A DNA stretch of 64,000 nt, taken from assembly GCF_031458095.1 (NCBI RefSeq), contig NZ_JAVDXU010000001.1:558001-622000 (forward strand). Direction: 5' to 3'. Of the stretch, positions 32,846-43,789 are shown piece by piece. The stretch comes from Pelomonas saccharophila_A (GTDB taxonomy: Bacteria > Pseudomonadota > Gammaproteobacteria > Burkholderiales > Burkholderiaceae_C). Each line of letters begins with the position of its first letter. Position 1 is the first letter of the stretch. The notes below the pieces were generated by a model that was not told the origin of the DNA, searched no databases, and worked only from the letters and a program-made list of their open reading frames with translations. Position numbers and translations under genes: made by a program.

Positions 32846-34807
32846 TCAGTAGGCCTGACCCAATTGCTCAAGGATCGCGGGATTTTCCAAGGTACTGGTG
32901 TCCTGCGTGACCGACTCCCCCTTGGCCACCGACCGCAACAGCCGCCGCATGATCTTGCCCGAGCGGGTCTTGGGCAGGTTGTCGCCGAAGCGGATGTCCT
33001 TGGGCTTGGCGATGGGGCCGATCTCCTTGGCCACATGGTCGCGCAGCTGCTTGGCAATGGCCTTGGCCTCGTCGCCCGTGGGACGCGGGCGCTTCAGCAC
33101 GACGAAGGCGCAGATGGCCTCGCCCGTCGTGTCGTCCGGACGGCCCACGACCGCCGCTTCCGCGACCAGCTCGGTGCAGCTGACCAGGGCCGACTCGATC
33201 TCCATCGTGCCCATGCGGTGGCCCGACACGTTAAGCACATCGTCGATGCGGCCAGTGATGGTGAAGTAGCCCGTCTCGGCGTCGCGGATGGCGCCGTCGC
33301 CGGCCAGGTAGTAGCCCTTGAGCTCGGCCGGGTAGTAGCTCTTCTTGAAGCGCTCGGGGTCGCCCCAGATGGTGCGGATCATAGACGGCCACGGCTTCTT
33401 GACGACCAGGATGCCGCCCTGGCCATTGGGCACGTCATTGCCGGTCTCGTCGACGATGGCCGCCGTGATGCCCGGGAAGGGCAGCGTGCAGGAGCCCGGC
33501 ACCAGCGTCGTCACGCCCGGCAGCGGCGTGATCATGTGGCCGCCGGTCTCGGTCTGCCAGAAGGTGTCGACGATGGGGCAGCGGCCGCCGCCCACATGCT
33601 GGTGGTACCACTCCCAGGCGGCCGGGTTGATGGGCTCGCCCACCGAGCCCAGCAGGCGCAGCGACGACAGGTCGTACTTCTTCGGGTGCACGGCCTCGTT
33701 GCTCTCGGCCGCCTTGATCAGCGAGCGGATGGCGGTCGGTGCCGTATAGAAGATGGTGACCTTGTGCTTCTGGATCATCTGCCAGAAGCGGCCGGCGTCC
33801 GGGTAGGTGGGCACGCCTTCGAAGACGATCTCGGTACCGCCCAGGGCCAGGGGACCATAGGTGATGTAGGTGTGGCCGGTGACCCAGCCGATGTCGGCCG
33901 TGCACCAGAAGACGTCGTCGTCCTTCAGGTCGAAGGTCCACTTGGTGGTCAGGGCCGCATGCAGCAGATAGCCGCCGGTGCTGTGCTGAACGCCCTTGGG
34001 CTTGCCGGTGGAGCCCGAGGTGTAGAGCAGGAAAAGCGGATGCTCGGCCTCGACCCACTCGGGGGCGCAGCTCGTCGACTCGGCGCTCATCAGCTCGTGC
34101 AGCCACAGGTCGCGGCCCTCGACCCAGGCGATCTTGCCGCCGGTGCGCTGGTAGACGATGACGTCCTTCAGCGTCGGGCAGGAGCCGCCGTCCAGGGCCT
34201 CGTCGACGATGGCCTTCAGCGGCAGGGACTTGCCGCCGCGCTGCTGCTCGTCGGCGCAGAGGATGGCGACGGCGCCGGCGTCCTGCACGCGGTCACGCAG
34301 GGACTGGGCCGAGAAGCCGCCGAACACGACGGAATGCGTTGCGCCGATACGGGCGCAGGCCTGCATCGCCACCACGCCTTCGACCGACATGGGCATGTAG
34401 ATGACGACGCGATCGCCCTTCTTGATGCCGCGGGCCTTCAGCGCATTGGCCAGCTGGCCGACCTTGGCCAGCAGCTCGGCGTAGGTGACGTTGGTGACCG
34501 TGCCGTCGTCGGCCTCGAAGATCAGGGCCGTCTTGCCGCCCTTGCCGGCTTCGACATGGCGGTCCAGGCAGTTGTAGGAGACATTGAGCTTGCCGTCCTC
34601 GAACCACTTGAAGAAGGGCGCGTCGCTGTCGTTCAGCGTCTTGGTGAATGGCGTCTGCCAGCTCAGCAGCTCGCGGGCCAGGCGGGCCCAGTAGCCGGCG
34701 TAGTCCTTCTCGGCTTCCGCCACAAGCGCTGCGTAGCCGGCCTCACCCTTGACATGGGCGTTGGCGACCCACGCGGGGCTGGGTGCATAGGTGTTCAGCG
34801 TGCTCAT
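32846..34807 (-). CDS. acs: Acetyl-CoA synthetase
   Basis: A 653-residue AMP-forming enzyme turning acetate, ATP and CoA into acetyl-CoA. Adenylation motifs: YTSGSTGKPKGVQHS (P-loop, about residue 266), VDTFWQTETGGHMITP, ITGRIDDVLNVSGHRMGTME (hinge) and PKTRSGKIMRR with the acetylatable catalytic lysine. AAAGGAG lies upstream of the ATG at 34807; the open frame further upstream lacks family similarity. Confidence 0.95.
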   Translation of the reverse strand: MSTLNTYAPSPAWVANAHVKGEAGYAALVAEAEKDYAGYWARLARELLSWQTPFTKTLNDSDAPFFKWFEDGKLNVSYNCLDRHVEAGKGGKTALIFEADDGTVTNVTYAELLAKVGQLANALKARGIKKGDRVVIYMPMSVEGVVAMQACARIGATHSVVFGGFSAQSLRDRVQDAGAVAILCADEQQRGGKSLPLKAIVDEALDGGSCPTLKDVIVYQRTGGKIAWVEGRDLWLHELMSAESTSCAPEWVEAEHPLFLLYTSGSTGKPKGVQHSTGGYLLHAALTTKWTFDLKDDDVFWCTADIGWVTGHTYITYGPLALGGTEIVFEGVPTYPDAGRFWQMIQKHKVTIFYTAPTAIRSLIKAAESNEAVHPKKYDLSSLRLLGSVGEPINPAAWEWYHQHVGGGRCPIVDTFWQTETGGHMITPLPGVTTLVPGSCTLPFPGITAAIVDETGNDVPNGQGGILVVKKPWPSMIRTIWGDPERFKKSYYPAELKGYYLAGDGAIRDAETGYFTITGRIDDVLNVSGHRMGTMEIESALVSCTELVAEAAVVGRPDDTTGEAICAFVVLKRPRPTGDEAKAIAKQLRDHVAKEIGPIAKPKDIRFGDNLPKTRSGKIMRRLLRSVAKGESVTQDTSTLENPAILEQLGQAY

Positions 34808-34925
34808 GGCGTGTCTCCTTTGGTTGCTTGGCGCGGACTGTGCTTTGGCCGTCTGACGATGCCCTGACGGCAGGATGTCATTCACGCCACCTAGAATTTC
34901 CCGCAATTCTGCTCGGTCATTCTCC

Positions 34926-35500
34926 ATGCCCCACGATCCCCAGCTCCGCCCCCTGCCCCGCCTCATCTTCGCCAGCCGCTGGCTGCAGCTGCCGCTCTAC
35001 CTGGGGCTGATCCTGGCCCAGGCGGTCTACGTCTATCAGTTCTGGACCGAGCTGGTGCACCTCATCGAGGCGGCCTTCGGCAACGCCCATGCGCTGGAGA
35101 CCCTGGTCAAGAGCATCGGCTACAAGGGCGAGACCCTGGTTTCTCTGAACGAGACGGTGCTGATGCTGGTCGTGCTCGGCCTCATCGACGTGGTCATGAT
35201 CTCCAACCTGCTGATCATGGTCATCGTCGGCGGCTACGAGACCTTCGTCTCACGCATGGACCTGGAGGGCCATCCCGACCAGCCCGAGTGGCTGAGCCAT
35301 GTCAACGCCTCGGTACTCAAGGTCAAGCTGGGCACGGCCATCATCGGCATCAGCTCCATCCACCTGCTGAAGACCTTCATCAACGCGGCCAACTACGACG
35401 AGAAGGTGTTGATGTACCAGACCATCATCCACCTGGCATTCCTGCTGTCGGCCATCGCGATTGCCTATACGGACCGGCTGCTGGCGCCAGCCCAGTCGCA

Positions 35501-35504
<4 letters not shown>
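34926..35504 (+). CDS. UPF0114 (YqhA-type) membrane protein
   Basis: A 192-residue inner-membrane protein with about four hydrophobic helices (LPLYLGLILAQAVYVYQF; LMLVVLGLIDVVMISNLLIM; LGTAIIGISSIHLLKTFI; IIHLAFLLSAIAIAY). It matches the UPF0114/TIGR00645 family, whose function is not established. It is divergent from acs (118 bp) and its stop TAG shares a CTAG with the stop of the convergent fumC. Confidence 0.85.
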
Positions 35505-36892
<1,388 letters not shown>

Positions 36893-37003
36893 GACGGTTC
36901 TCACGAAGGCGGGGTTGGTTTTCAGCATAGCCAGCATGAGAACCCTTCTCATCGCCGGGGCCACCGATAATTCGGGTTGCCCCCAAGCTTGTCTGCCCTC
37001 CAA

Positions 37004-38542
37004 ATGACCACGATCCGCCAGCAAGACCTCATCGACAGCGTTAGCGCCGCCCTGCAGTACATCAGCTACTACCACCCGGCCGACTACATCGCCCACTTGG
37101 CCCGCGCCTACGAAAGCGAGCAGAGCCCCGCCGCCAAGGACGCGATCGCCCAGATCCTGACCAACAGCCGCATGTGCGCCGAAGGCAAGCGGCCCATCTG
37201 CCAGGACACCGGCATCGTCAACGTCTTCCTGAAGATCGGCATGGACGTGCGCTGGGAAGGCTTCAGCGGCAGCATCGAGGACGCCGTCAACGAAGGCGTG
37301 CGCCAGGGTTATCTCAACCCCGACAACAAGCTGCGCGCCTCGGTCCTTGACGACCCCATCTTTGCCCGCAAGAACACCAAGGACAACACGCCCGCCGTCG
37401 TGCAGATGGAGCTGGTGCCCGGCAACACGGTCGACGTCATCGTCGCGGCCAAGGGCGGCGGCTCGGAGAACAAGAGCAAGGTCTATATGCTCAACCCCAG
37501 CGACGACATCGTCGACTGGGTGCTGAAGACCGTGCCCACCATGGGCGCCGGCTGGTGCCCGCCGGGCATGCTGGGCATCGGCGTCGGTGGCACGGCCGAG
37601 AAGGCCGCCCTGCTGGCCAAGCAGGCGCTGATGGAAGACATCGACATGTACGAGCTGCTGCAGCGCGGCCCGCAGAACAAGCTCGAGGAAATGCGCGTCG
37701 AGCTCTACGAGAAGGTCAATGCTCTCGGCATCGGCGCCCAGGGCCTGGGCGGCCTGACCACCGTGCTGGACGTGAAGATCAAGACCTTCCCGACGCATGC
37801 GGCCAGCAAGCCCATCGCCATGATCCCGAACTGCGCGGCTACCCGCCACGCCCACTTCGTGCTGGACGGCAGCGGCCCGAGCTATCTGGAGGCCCCCAGC
37901 CTGGACCTGTGGCCCGACGTCAACTGGGCGCCCGATTACAACAAGAGCAAGCGCGTCGACCTGAACAAGCTGACGCCGGCAGAAGTCGCCACCTGGAAGG
38001 CCGGCGAGACGCTGCTGCTGAACGGCAAGATGCTGACCGGCCGCGACGCCGCCCACAAGCGCATCCAGGACATGCTGGCCAAGGGAGAGAAGCTGCCGGT
38101 GGACTTCACCAACCGCGCGATCTACTACGTCGGCCCGGTCGACCCGGTGCGCGAGGAAGTTGTCGGCCCGGCCGGTCCGACCACCGCCACGCGCATGGAC
38201 AAGTTCACCGACATGATGCTGGCCAAGACCGGCCTCATCGCCATGATCGGCAAGGCCGAGCGCGGCCCGGTCGCCATCGAGTCGATCAAGAACCACAAGA
38301 GCGCCTACCTGATGGCGGTGGGCGGCTCGGCCTACCTCGTCAGCAAGGCCATCAAGGGCGCCAAGGTCGTCGGCTTCGAGGACCTCGGCATGGAAGCCAT
38401 CTACGAGTTCGACGTGGTGGACATGCCCGTCACCGTGGCCGTGGACGCCACCGGCACCAGCGCCCACATCACCGGCCCGGCCGAGTGGAAGCAGCGCATT
38501 GCTTCCGGCAAGCCGCTGAGCATCCCGGTCGCGACGGCCTGA
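37004..38542 (+). CDS. Fumarate hydratase class I (4Fe-4S)
   Basis: A 512-residue Fe-S fumarase (FumA/FumB type), catalysing the same step as the unrelated FumC next door. The three cluster cysteines are visible in GKRPICQDTG, GAGWCPPGM and IPNCAATRH. The C-terminal beta domain includes GKMLTGRDAAHKRI and YYVGPVDPV. ATG 37004 is preferred to an upstream TTG. Class I enzymes are oxygen- and iron-sensitive, so divergent control with fumC (redox or iron) is a natural inference. Confidence 0.93.
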   Translation: MTTIRQQDLIDSVSAALQYISYYHPADYIAHLARAYESEQSPAAKDAIAQILTNSRMCAEGKRPICQDTGIVNVFLKIGMDVRWEGFSGSIEDAVNEGVRQGYLNPDNKLRASVLDDPIFARKNTKDNTPAVVQMELVPGNTVDVIVAAKGGGSENKSKVYMLNPSDDIVDWVLKTVPTMGAGWCPPGMLGIGVGGTAEKAALLAKQALMEDIDMYELLQRGPQNKLEEMRVELYEKVNALGIGAQGLGGLTTVLDVKIKTFPTHAASKPIAMIPNCAATRHAHFVLDGSGPSYLEAPSLDLWPDVNWAPDYNKSKRVDLNKLTPAEVATWKAGETLLLNGKMLTGRDAAHKRIQDMLAKGEKLPVDFTNRAIYYVGPVDPVREEVVGPAGPTTATRMDKFTDMMLAKTGLIAMIGKAERGPVAIESIKNHKSAYLMAVGGSAYLVSKAIKGAKVVGFEDLGMEAIYEFDVVDMPVTVAVDATGTSAHITGPAEWKQRIASGKPLSIPVATA

Positions 38543-38827
38543 TCAGCGCTTGGGCGGCGGCGATGCCGAAGCCCCCGGCGGCGGGGGCGGCGGCATGTCC
38601 TTGGGGCGGCAGGCCAGCGGCCGGCCCTCGGGCGCCCAGCAACTACCCTTCACGGTGCGGCTCTCGTGCGTGAAGCTGCAGTCCGCGCCGGCCTTGGCCG
38701 TCTTGCAGGCGGCCAGGGCCTCGGGCGGCGGGCCGCGGTGTTCGCCACCGGGCGGCGGGCCGCCCTGAGGCTGGGCGCTCGCCGCGGCGGCAGCGAAAAG
38801 CAGGCTGAGAAGCAGACGGGTTTTCAT
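38543..38827 (-). CDS. Small secreted proline-rich protein
   Basis: A 94-residue protein with a signal peptide (MKTRLLLSLLFAAAAASA), a proline/glycine-rich start (QPQGGPPPGGEHRGPPPEAL) and four cysteines in the mature part (ACKTAK, DCSFTH, SCWAPEGRPLACRP), likely two disulfides, then a poly-proline tail. No family with known function recognised. It is convergent with the class I fumarase; the stops are adjacent. Confidence 0.6.
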   Translation of the reverse strand: MKTRLLLSLLFAAAAASAQPQGGPPPGGEHRGPPPEALAACKTAKAGADCSFTHESRTVKGSCWAPEGRPLACRPKDMPPPPPPGASASPPPKR

Positions 38828-38910
38828 CGTGGGTCCTTCGTGAATCGGTGATGGCATGCTGACGGCAAAAAGTGAAGCCAATGTATGCATCGCCTCCACA
38901 ATCCTTCACG

Positions 38911-39372
38911 ATGAGCATCCAGATCCGCCCCCTCCAACCCACCGACCGCACCGCCTGGCAGCCCCTCTGGGACGGCTACAACGCCTTCTACGGCCGCGCC
39001 GGCGAGACCGCCCTGCCCGACCAGATCACCGAGACGACCTGGGCCCGCTTTTTCGATGCGGCCGAACCCGTCCACGCCCTCGTGGCCGAAGATGGAGCCG
39101 GCCAGCTGCTCGGCCTCGTCCACTACCTCTACCACCGCAGCACGACGCGCATCGAGCTGACCTGCTATCTGCAGGACCTGTTCACGACGCCGGAGGCTCG
39201 TGGCAAAGGCGTGGGCCGGCAGCTGATCGAGGCCGTCTACGCCGCTGCACGCGACGCCGGCATCAAGCGCGTCTACTGGCAGACCCATACCACCAACGCC
39301 GCCGGCCGCGCTCTCTACGACAAGGTCGCCCACCACGTGGGCTTCATCGTCTACGCGCGCGACGTGGCCTGA
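38911..39372 (+). CDS. GNAT-family N-acetyltransferase
   Basis: A 153-residue acetyltransferase. The acetyl-CoA pyrophosphate-binding motif is TPEARGKGVGRQLIEAV (R-x-x-G-x-G/A, about residue 95), preceded by LTCYLQDLF and followed by YWQTHTTNAAGRALYDKVA. The start MSIQIRPLQPTDR at 38911 fits the family; an earlier in-frame ATG is less likely. Substrate unknown. Five bases separate it from the next gene. Confidence 0.85.
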   Translation: MSIQIRPLQPTDRTAWQPLWDGYNAFYGRAGETALPDQITETTWARFFDAAEPVHALVAEDGAGQLLGLVHYLYHRSTTRIELTCYLQDLFTTPEARGKGVGRQLIEAVYAAARDAGIKRVYWQTHTTNAAGRALYDKVAHHVGFIVYARDVA

Positions 39373-39376
39373 CGAC

Positions 39377-40228
39377 ATGCGACTGCTCTGCATCACCGCC
39401 CTGCTGCTGTGCGCGCTGCCCGCGCTGGCCCGCGCGCAGGCGACGCCGGCCACTTGCTCGCTGACGCCGGTCAACGGCGAGATACGCGAGCTGACCTCGG
39501 GTGGCCGCAAACGCATCTACCGCCTCTTCGTGCCCGCCAACGCCGCCGGCCAGGCCCGCCTGCCGCTGGTCTTCGACCTGCACGGCACGGGTGGCAACAC
39601 CACCGGTCGAGCCAAGGAGACCGGCTTCGAGGCCCTGGCGGCCCGCGAGGGCTTTGCCGTCGCCACCCTGCAGGCCGAGGACTCGCGCTGGAACGTGCCC
39701 GTCTTCACGCCGCGCGCCGACGATGTGCAATACGTGTCCGACGTCATCGACGACATCGCCGCCCGCAGCTGCATCGACCCGGCACGGGTCTATGCCACCG
39801 GCTTCTCGGGCGGCGGACGCATGTCCTCGCTGCTGGGCTGCCGGCTGAACGACCGCATCGCGGCCATCGCGCCGGTGGGCGGGCTGCGCTGGTTCGGTCC
39901 CTGCTCGGGCCGCGCGGTGCCGGTGCTGACGGTGCACGGCCTGGCCGACTTCACCAACGCCTATGAAGGCCACGGCGACCGTGGCGCCGAATGGGTCGAG
40001 AGCGTGCCCGAGGCGCTGGCCGGATGGGCGGCTCACAACCGCTGCCAGCAAAAGCTGGTGCAGGACAAGCAGGCCGGGCCGCTGCAGACCCTGCGCTACG
40101 CCGGCTGCGAGCGCGACGCCGAGGTGAAGCTGCTGCGCATCGACGGCATGGGCCATGTCTGGCCGCGCACCGAGGTCGATGCCACGGCCGTGATCTGGCA
40201 GTTCTTCAAGGCCCACCCGCTGCGCTAG
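39377..40228 (+). CDS. LpqC-type polyester hydrolase (PHB depolymerase-like)
   Basis: A 283-residue secreted alpha/beta hydrolase. The signal peptide is MRLLCITALLLCALPALARA. The oxyanion region is LVFDLHGTGGN, the nucleophile GFSGGGRM (serine in G-x-S-x-G, about residue 157), the acid in HGLADFTNAY, and the histidine in GMGHVWP. These match the LpqC/poly(3-hydroxybutyrate) depolymerase-type esterases. It follows the GNAT gene closely and may be co-transcribed. The true substrate is not known. Confidence 0.8.
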   Translation: MRLLCITALLLCALPALARAQATPATCSLTPVNGEIRELTSGGRKRIYRLFVPANAAGQARLPLVFDLHGTGGNTTGRAKETGFEALAAREGFAVATLQAEDSRWNVPVFTPRADDVQYVSDVIDDIAARSCIDPARVYATGFSGGGRMSSLLGCRLNDRIAAIAPVGGLRWFGPCSGRAVPVLTVHGLADFTNAYEGHGDRGAEWVESVPEALAGWAAHNRCQQKLVQDKQAGPLQTLRYAGCERDAEVKLLRIDGMGHVWPRTEVDATAVIWQFFKAHPLR

Positions 40229-40246
40229 GTCGGCAGCGGGCGCGCC

Positions 40247-41266
40247 TCAACCGCGGCGGCGGCGCGTTCCGGCCAGGGCCGCGAGGGCCAGGCCGATCAA
40301 GGCCAGGCTGGCCGGCTCGGGCACAGGCACGGTGCCCACGCTGACGATGTCGACGACCGGCGAGCTCAGCGCGGCGGCCGCCTGGAAGTCGGCGTCGGTG
40401 GCCACGAAGGCCCCGCCCGGGTCGAGCTTGCCCAGTGTCGTCGTGAGGGTGTGGGTCGCATCGAGCACGCCGCCAAAGCGCGCCCACAGGCCGAGATAGG
40501 ACTCGACGAAGTAGTAGCGCCCCGCTTCCATCACGATGTCGAGATAGGTCGTGTCGCCCGAGGCCAGGATGCCGTTCTCCTCGGACACGCCTTCCAGCCG
40601 GAAGTCAGCGCGCGACTCCGCCTGGCTCCAGTAGCCGGTGGACTGGGGCTCGAGGCCGAGGTCGTAGTCGTAATCGAAGGCGGCGGCCGACAGCGAGAAC
40701 ACCGTCAGCCGGGTCTTGGCATAGACCGTCGGGTCGGTGATGAGGCCGCCCGGGGCGGGCACATTGAGGTCAGGCACCGGCGCGACGTTGGACGTGAAGT
40801 CCAGATGGTTCTGGATGGCGCGGTGCTCGCCCGTCGTGCCGCTGAACAGAAAACTCTGCAGGCCCAGCGAATGGCCCGAGACGCGCGAATAGCTGGTGCC
40901 CGAGAAGGCGCCCTGCTTGAGGATCAGCGTACCGGCCGCGCCCGAGGCATCGATGCTGGAACGCGTGGCCTGGCCGCCGGCGATGCCCAGCGGATTCGTG
41001 GCCGACACCGCCGCCGTGAAGCCGCCGGACACGTTCTGCTGCTGGATCTCCATCATGGTGGCGCTGAAGTCGCCGTTGACTTCGCATTTGTCCGGCGTGG
41101 TGGCACCGGCCGTGCGGGCCGCGGCGCTGCGGCAGTCGCGCACATAGCTGGCGGCATAGGCCGCGTTGGAGATCGCAACCGGCACTGCCAGCGCCGGCAG
41201 GGCCGCGCCTGCCAGACTGAGCAGCGCAATGCCGCGGACGAGTTGCTGCCTGAATGCGTTCTGCAT
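40247..41266 (-). CDS. PEP-CTERM protein of unknown function
   Basis: A 339-residue exported protein: signal peptide ending near PALAVP (residue 28), a body with no recognised domain, and a PEP-CTERM tail VPEPASLALIGLALAALAG followed by RRRR. A cysteine pair near the start (RDCRSAA, DKCEVNG) may form a disulfide. It is the third PEP-CTERM substrate in the window; the exosortase itself is not here. It is convergent with the LpqC-like gene. Confidence 0.75.
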   Translation of the reverse strand: MQNAFRQQLVRGIALLSLAGAALPALAVPVAISNAAYAASYVRDCRSAAARTAGATTPDKCEVNGDFSATMMEIQQQNVSGGFTAAVSATNPLGIAGGQATRSSIDASGAAGTLILKQGAFSGTSYSRVSGHSLGLQSFLFSGTTGEHRAIQNHLDFTSNVAPVPDLNVPAPGGLITDPTVYAKTRLTVFSLSAAAFDYDYDLGLEPQSTGYWSQAESRADFRLEGVSEENGILASGDTTYLDIVMEAGRYYFVESYLGLWARFGGVLDATHTLTTTLGKLDPGGAFVATDADFQAAAALSSPVVDIVSVGTVPVPEPASLALIGLALAALAGTRRRRG

Positions 41267-41407
41267 GGCCCCTCCTGTTTGGATATGCCCGCGATGATGT
41301 CCAGCCACCGCACGCCGCGAATCCCCACAGTTGCGGGGCCGGGAGAACGCCTAGATGCCGCCTCGCGCGGCCTGCACAATCGCCCGATACCCGTCCCGGA
41401 GACCCGC

Positions 41408-42421
41408 ATGCCCAACATCCGCGCCTATGCCGCCCTCGCCCCCGGCGGCGCCCTGCAGCCCTTCGACTACGACCCCGGCCCGCTGGGCGACGAGGACGTC
41501 GAGATCACGGTCGAGCATTGCGGCATCTGCCATTCCGACCTCGCCATGATCGACAGCGAATGGTTCCCGGCGGCCTACCCGGTCGTGCCCGGCCACGAGG
41601 TCGTCGGCCGCATCACCGCCATGGGTGCTCATGCCAAGGGCCGGCAGATCGGCCAACGCGTCGGCGTGGGCTGGCACAGCAGCAGCTGCACGCATTGCAA
41701 TTTCTGCCTGGGCGGTGAACAGCATCTGTGCGGCAAGCGCCAGCCGACGCTGATCGGCCGCCACGGCGGCTTTGCCGACCGGCTGCGCGCCCATTGGAGC
41801 TGGGCCGTCCCCCTGCCCGACGCGCTGGACCCGGCCGCCGCCGGCCCGCTGATGTGCGGCGGCGGCACGGTCTTCCTGCCCTTCGTGCTGCACGCCATCA
41901 AGCCCACGGACCGCGTCGGCGTCGTCGGCATCGGCGGCCTGGGCCACCTGGCCGTCAAGTTCGCGCGCGCCTGGGGCTGCGAAGTGACCGCCTTCACCTC
42001 GTCTGCCTCCAAGCGCGACGAAGCCCTGGCCCTGGGCGCCCACAAGACCCTGTCCAGCGTCGACAAGGCCGAGCTGAAGGCGGCCGCCGGCAGCCTGGAC
42101 TTTTTGCTGATCACCGTCGGCGCCGCGCTGAACTGGGACGCCCTGCTGGCTACGCTGGCCCCCAAGGGCCGCATGCACCTGGTGGGCGTCGTCACCGACG
42201 CGCTGAGCCTGAAGAGCGGCGGCCTGCTGAGCTGGCAGAAGAGCCTTTCCGCTTCACCGACGCCGCCGCCTTCGGTGCTGAAGACCATGCTGGAGTTCTC
42301 GGCCCGCCACCAGATCCTGCCCCAGGTCGAGCGCTTCTCCATGAGCCGCGTCAACGACGCGCTGGATCATCTGCGCAGCGGCAAGGCGCGCTACCGCGTG
42401 GTGCTGGACGCGGACTTCTAG
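41408..42421 (+). CDS. Zinc-dependent alcohol dehydrogenase (YahK/cinnamyl type)
   Basis: A 337-residue medium-chain dehydrogenase. Catalytic zinc ligands are in HCGICHSDL (about residue 38) and GHEVVG (about residue 61); the structural-zinc cysteines are in SSCTHCNFCLGGEQHLC. The Rossmann motif is VGVVGIGGLGHLAVKFA (about residue 175). NADP dependence and reduction of aldehydes are typical of this subgroup. It starts after a short gap downstream of the divergent PEP-CTERM gene and appears monocistronic. Confidence 0.88.
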   Translation: MPNIRAYAALAPGGALQPFDYDPGPLGDEDVEITVEHCGICHSDLAMIDSEWFPAAYPVVPGHEVVGRITAMGAHAKGRQIGQRVGVGWHSSSCTHCNFCLGGEQHLCGKRQPTLIGRHGGFADRLRAHWSWAVPLPDALDPAAAGPLMCGGGTVFLPFVLHAIKPTDRVGVVGIGGLGHLAVKFARAWGCEVTAFTSSASKRDEALALGAHKTLSSVDKAELKAAAGSLDFLLITVGAALNWDALLATLAPKGRMHLVGVVTDALSLKSGGLLSWQKSLSASPTPPPSVLKTMLEFSARHQILPQVERFSMSRVNDALDHLRSGKARYRVVLDADF

Positions 42422-42428
42422 GCAGCCG

Positions 42429-43727
42429 TCACGACTGCGGCGTCGGGCTTTCGGGCGCGAGCGCCGACTTCGGCAGACGCTGCACCTGCTGCGGATAGGG
42501 GATGTCCACGCCGAGGTCTCGCAGCGTGTGCAGCACGGCGAGGTTGACGTCCGAGCGCACGCCGCCGCTGCCGTTCTCCGGATCCATGATCCAGAAGAAG
42601 ACGCTGAGCTCCATGCCGCTGTCGGCAAAGCGGCTCAGCTGCACCGACGGCCCCGGGTCGCTCAGCACCCGCGGCACCTCGACGACGGCGGCCGCCAGCG
42701 CCTTCATGACGGCGTCGACATCGCAGTCGTAGTCCACCTGCACGGTGGTGGACAGCAGCACCCGCGGGTCGGCCAGTGAGGAGTTCTCGACCCGCTGCGT
42801 GATCAGGATCTCGTTGGGCACGATGGCTTCCTTGCCGCCCAGCGACCGGATCACCGTGTAGCGCGTCTTGATGTCGGTCACCCGGCCCTCGAAGCCATCG
42901 ACCTTGACCATGTCGCCGATGCGCAGGGACCGCTCGGCCAGGATGACGAAGCCCGACACGTAATTGGCCGCCAGCTTCTGCAGGCCAAAGCCCAGGCCGA
43001 CGCCCAGGGCCCCGCCCAGCACGCCCAGGGCCGTCAGGTCGATGCCGGCCGCCGACAGCGCGAACAGCAGGCCGATGAAGAGCAGCAGGGAGCGGATCGC
43101 GTTGGAGGCGATCTTGCGCATGGACAGGTCCAGCGACTCGCGGCGCAGCAGCTGGGCCTCGATGGCCGCCGAGATCCACAGCGCCAGCACCAGCACCAGG
43201 GTCGCCGTCAACCCGCCTTCGATGAGGTTGCGCAGCGTCAGCTTGACGGTGCCGAACTTCCAGCCGATGTCGTCCAGCTCGTCCATCAGCACCGGCCACA
43301 GCCCGGTGATCCACAGCACTGCGCCTATCCAGACCAGCCAGGAGCCCAGCTTCTCCAGGGCCTTGAAGGCCGTCGAGTTGGGCCAGGCAGCGCGCAGCAC
43401 GCGGGCGATGAAGCGGATGGCGGCCAGCGACACCAGTACCGGCAGGGCCAGCTTGAACAGGGCCGGCGCCAGGCCGTAAAGCGGCAACAAGCGGCGTGCA
43501 CCAAAGGCCAGGCCCAGGGCGAGCAGCGGAAAGAGCGCGCCGTCGATGACGCGCTCGCCGAACAGCACGCTGTTCTCGCGCTTGGCGATGGCGCGCGACA
43601 GCGCCCAGCTCAGCAGGCCGGCCAGGGCCAGGCAGGCGAGCAGCAGGCCCCATTCGGCCAGGGCGTCGGCGCTGAAGACACGGGCAAGCAAGGCCTGGAG
43701 CTCGGCCAGGCTGAGAGGTTGATGCAT
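42429..43727 (-). CDS. MscS-family mechanosensitive channel
   Basis: A 432-residue protein with four N-terminal hydrophobic segments and the MscS pore and beta domains from about residue 210: LGVLGGALGVGLGFGLQKLA, then ANYVSGFVILAERSLRIGDM and VDGFEGRVTDIKTRYTVIRS. The family releases solutes on hypo-osmotic shock. It is longer at the N-terminus than E. coli MscS, like YbdG/YnaI-type relatives. It is convergent with the alcohol dehydrogenase gene (7 bp between stops). Confidence 0.88.
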   Translation of the reverse strand: MHQPLSLAELQALLARVFSADALAEWGLLLACLALAGLLSWALSRAIAKRENSVLFGERVIDGALFPLLALGLAFGARRLLPLYGLAPALFKLALPVLVSLAAIRFIARVLRAAWPNSTAFKALEKLGSWLVWIGAVLWITGLWPVLMDELDDIGWKFGTVKLTLRNLIEGGLTATLVLVLALWISAAIEAQLLRRESLDLSMRKIASNAIRSLLLFIGLLFALSAAGIDLTALGVLGGALGVGLGFGLQKLAANYVSGFVILAERSLRIGDMVKVDGFEGRVTDIKTRYTVIRSLGGKEAIVPNEILITQRVENSSLADPRVLLSTTVQVDYDCDVDAVMKALAAAVVEVPRVLSDPGPSVQLSRFADSGMELSVFFWIMDPENGSGGVRSDVNLAVLHTLRDLGVDIPYPQQVQRLPKSALAPESPTPQS

Positions 43728-43744
43728 CGAGTTCTAGTCAGTTG

Positions 43745-43782
43745 GGGACAGAGCTGCTCGCTTCGCGAGGGCGGTCTGTCCC
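43745..43782. repeat. REP-like hairpin
   Basis: A 38-bp dyad: GGGACAGA/TCTGTCCC outside and CTCGC-TTC-GCGAG inside. It lies in the 62-bp gap between the histone-deacetylase-like gene and mscS. No T-tract follows. GGGACAGA-type palindromes are often dispersed repeats linked to REP-associated transposases; that link is inference here. Confidence 0.5.
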
Positions 43783-43789
43783 GCAAGGT

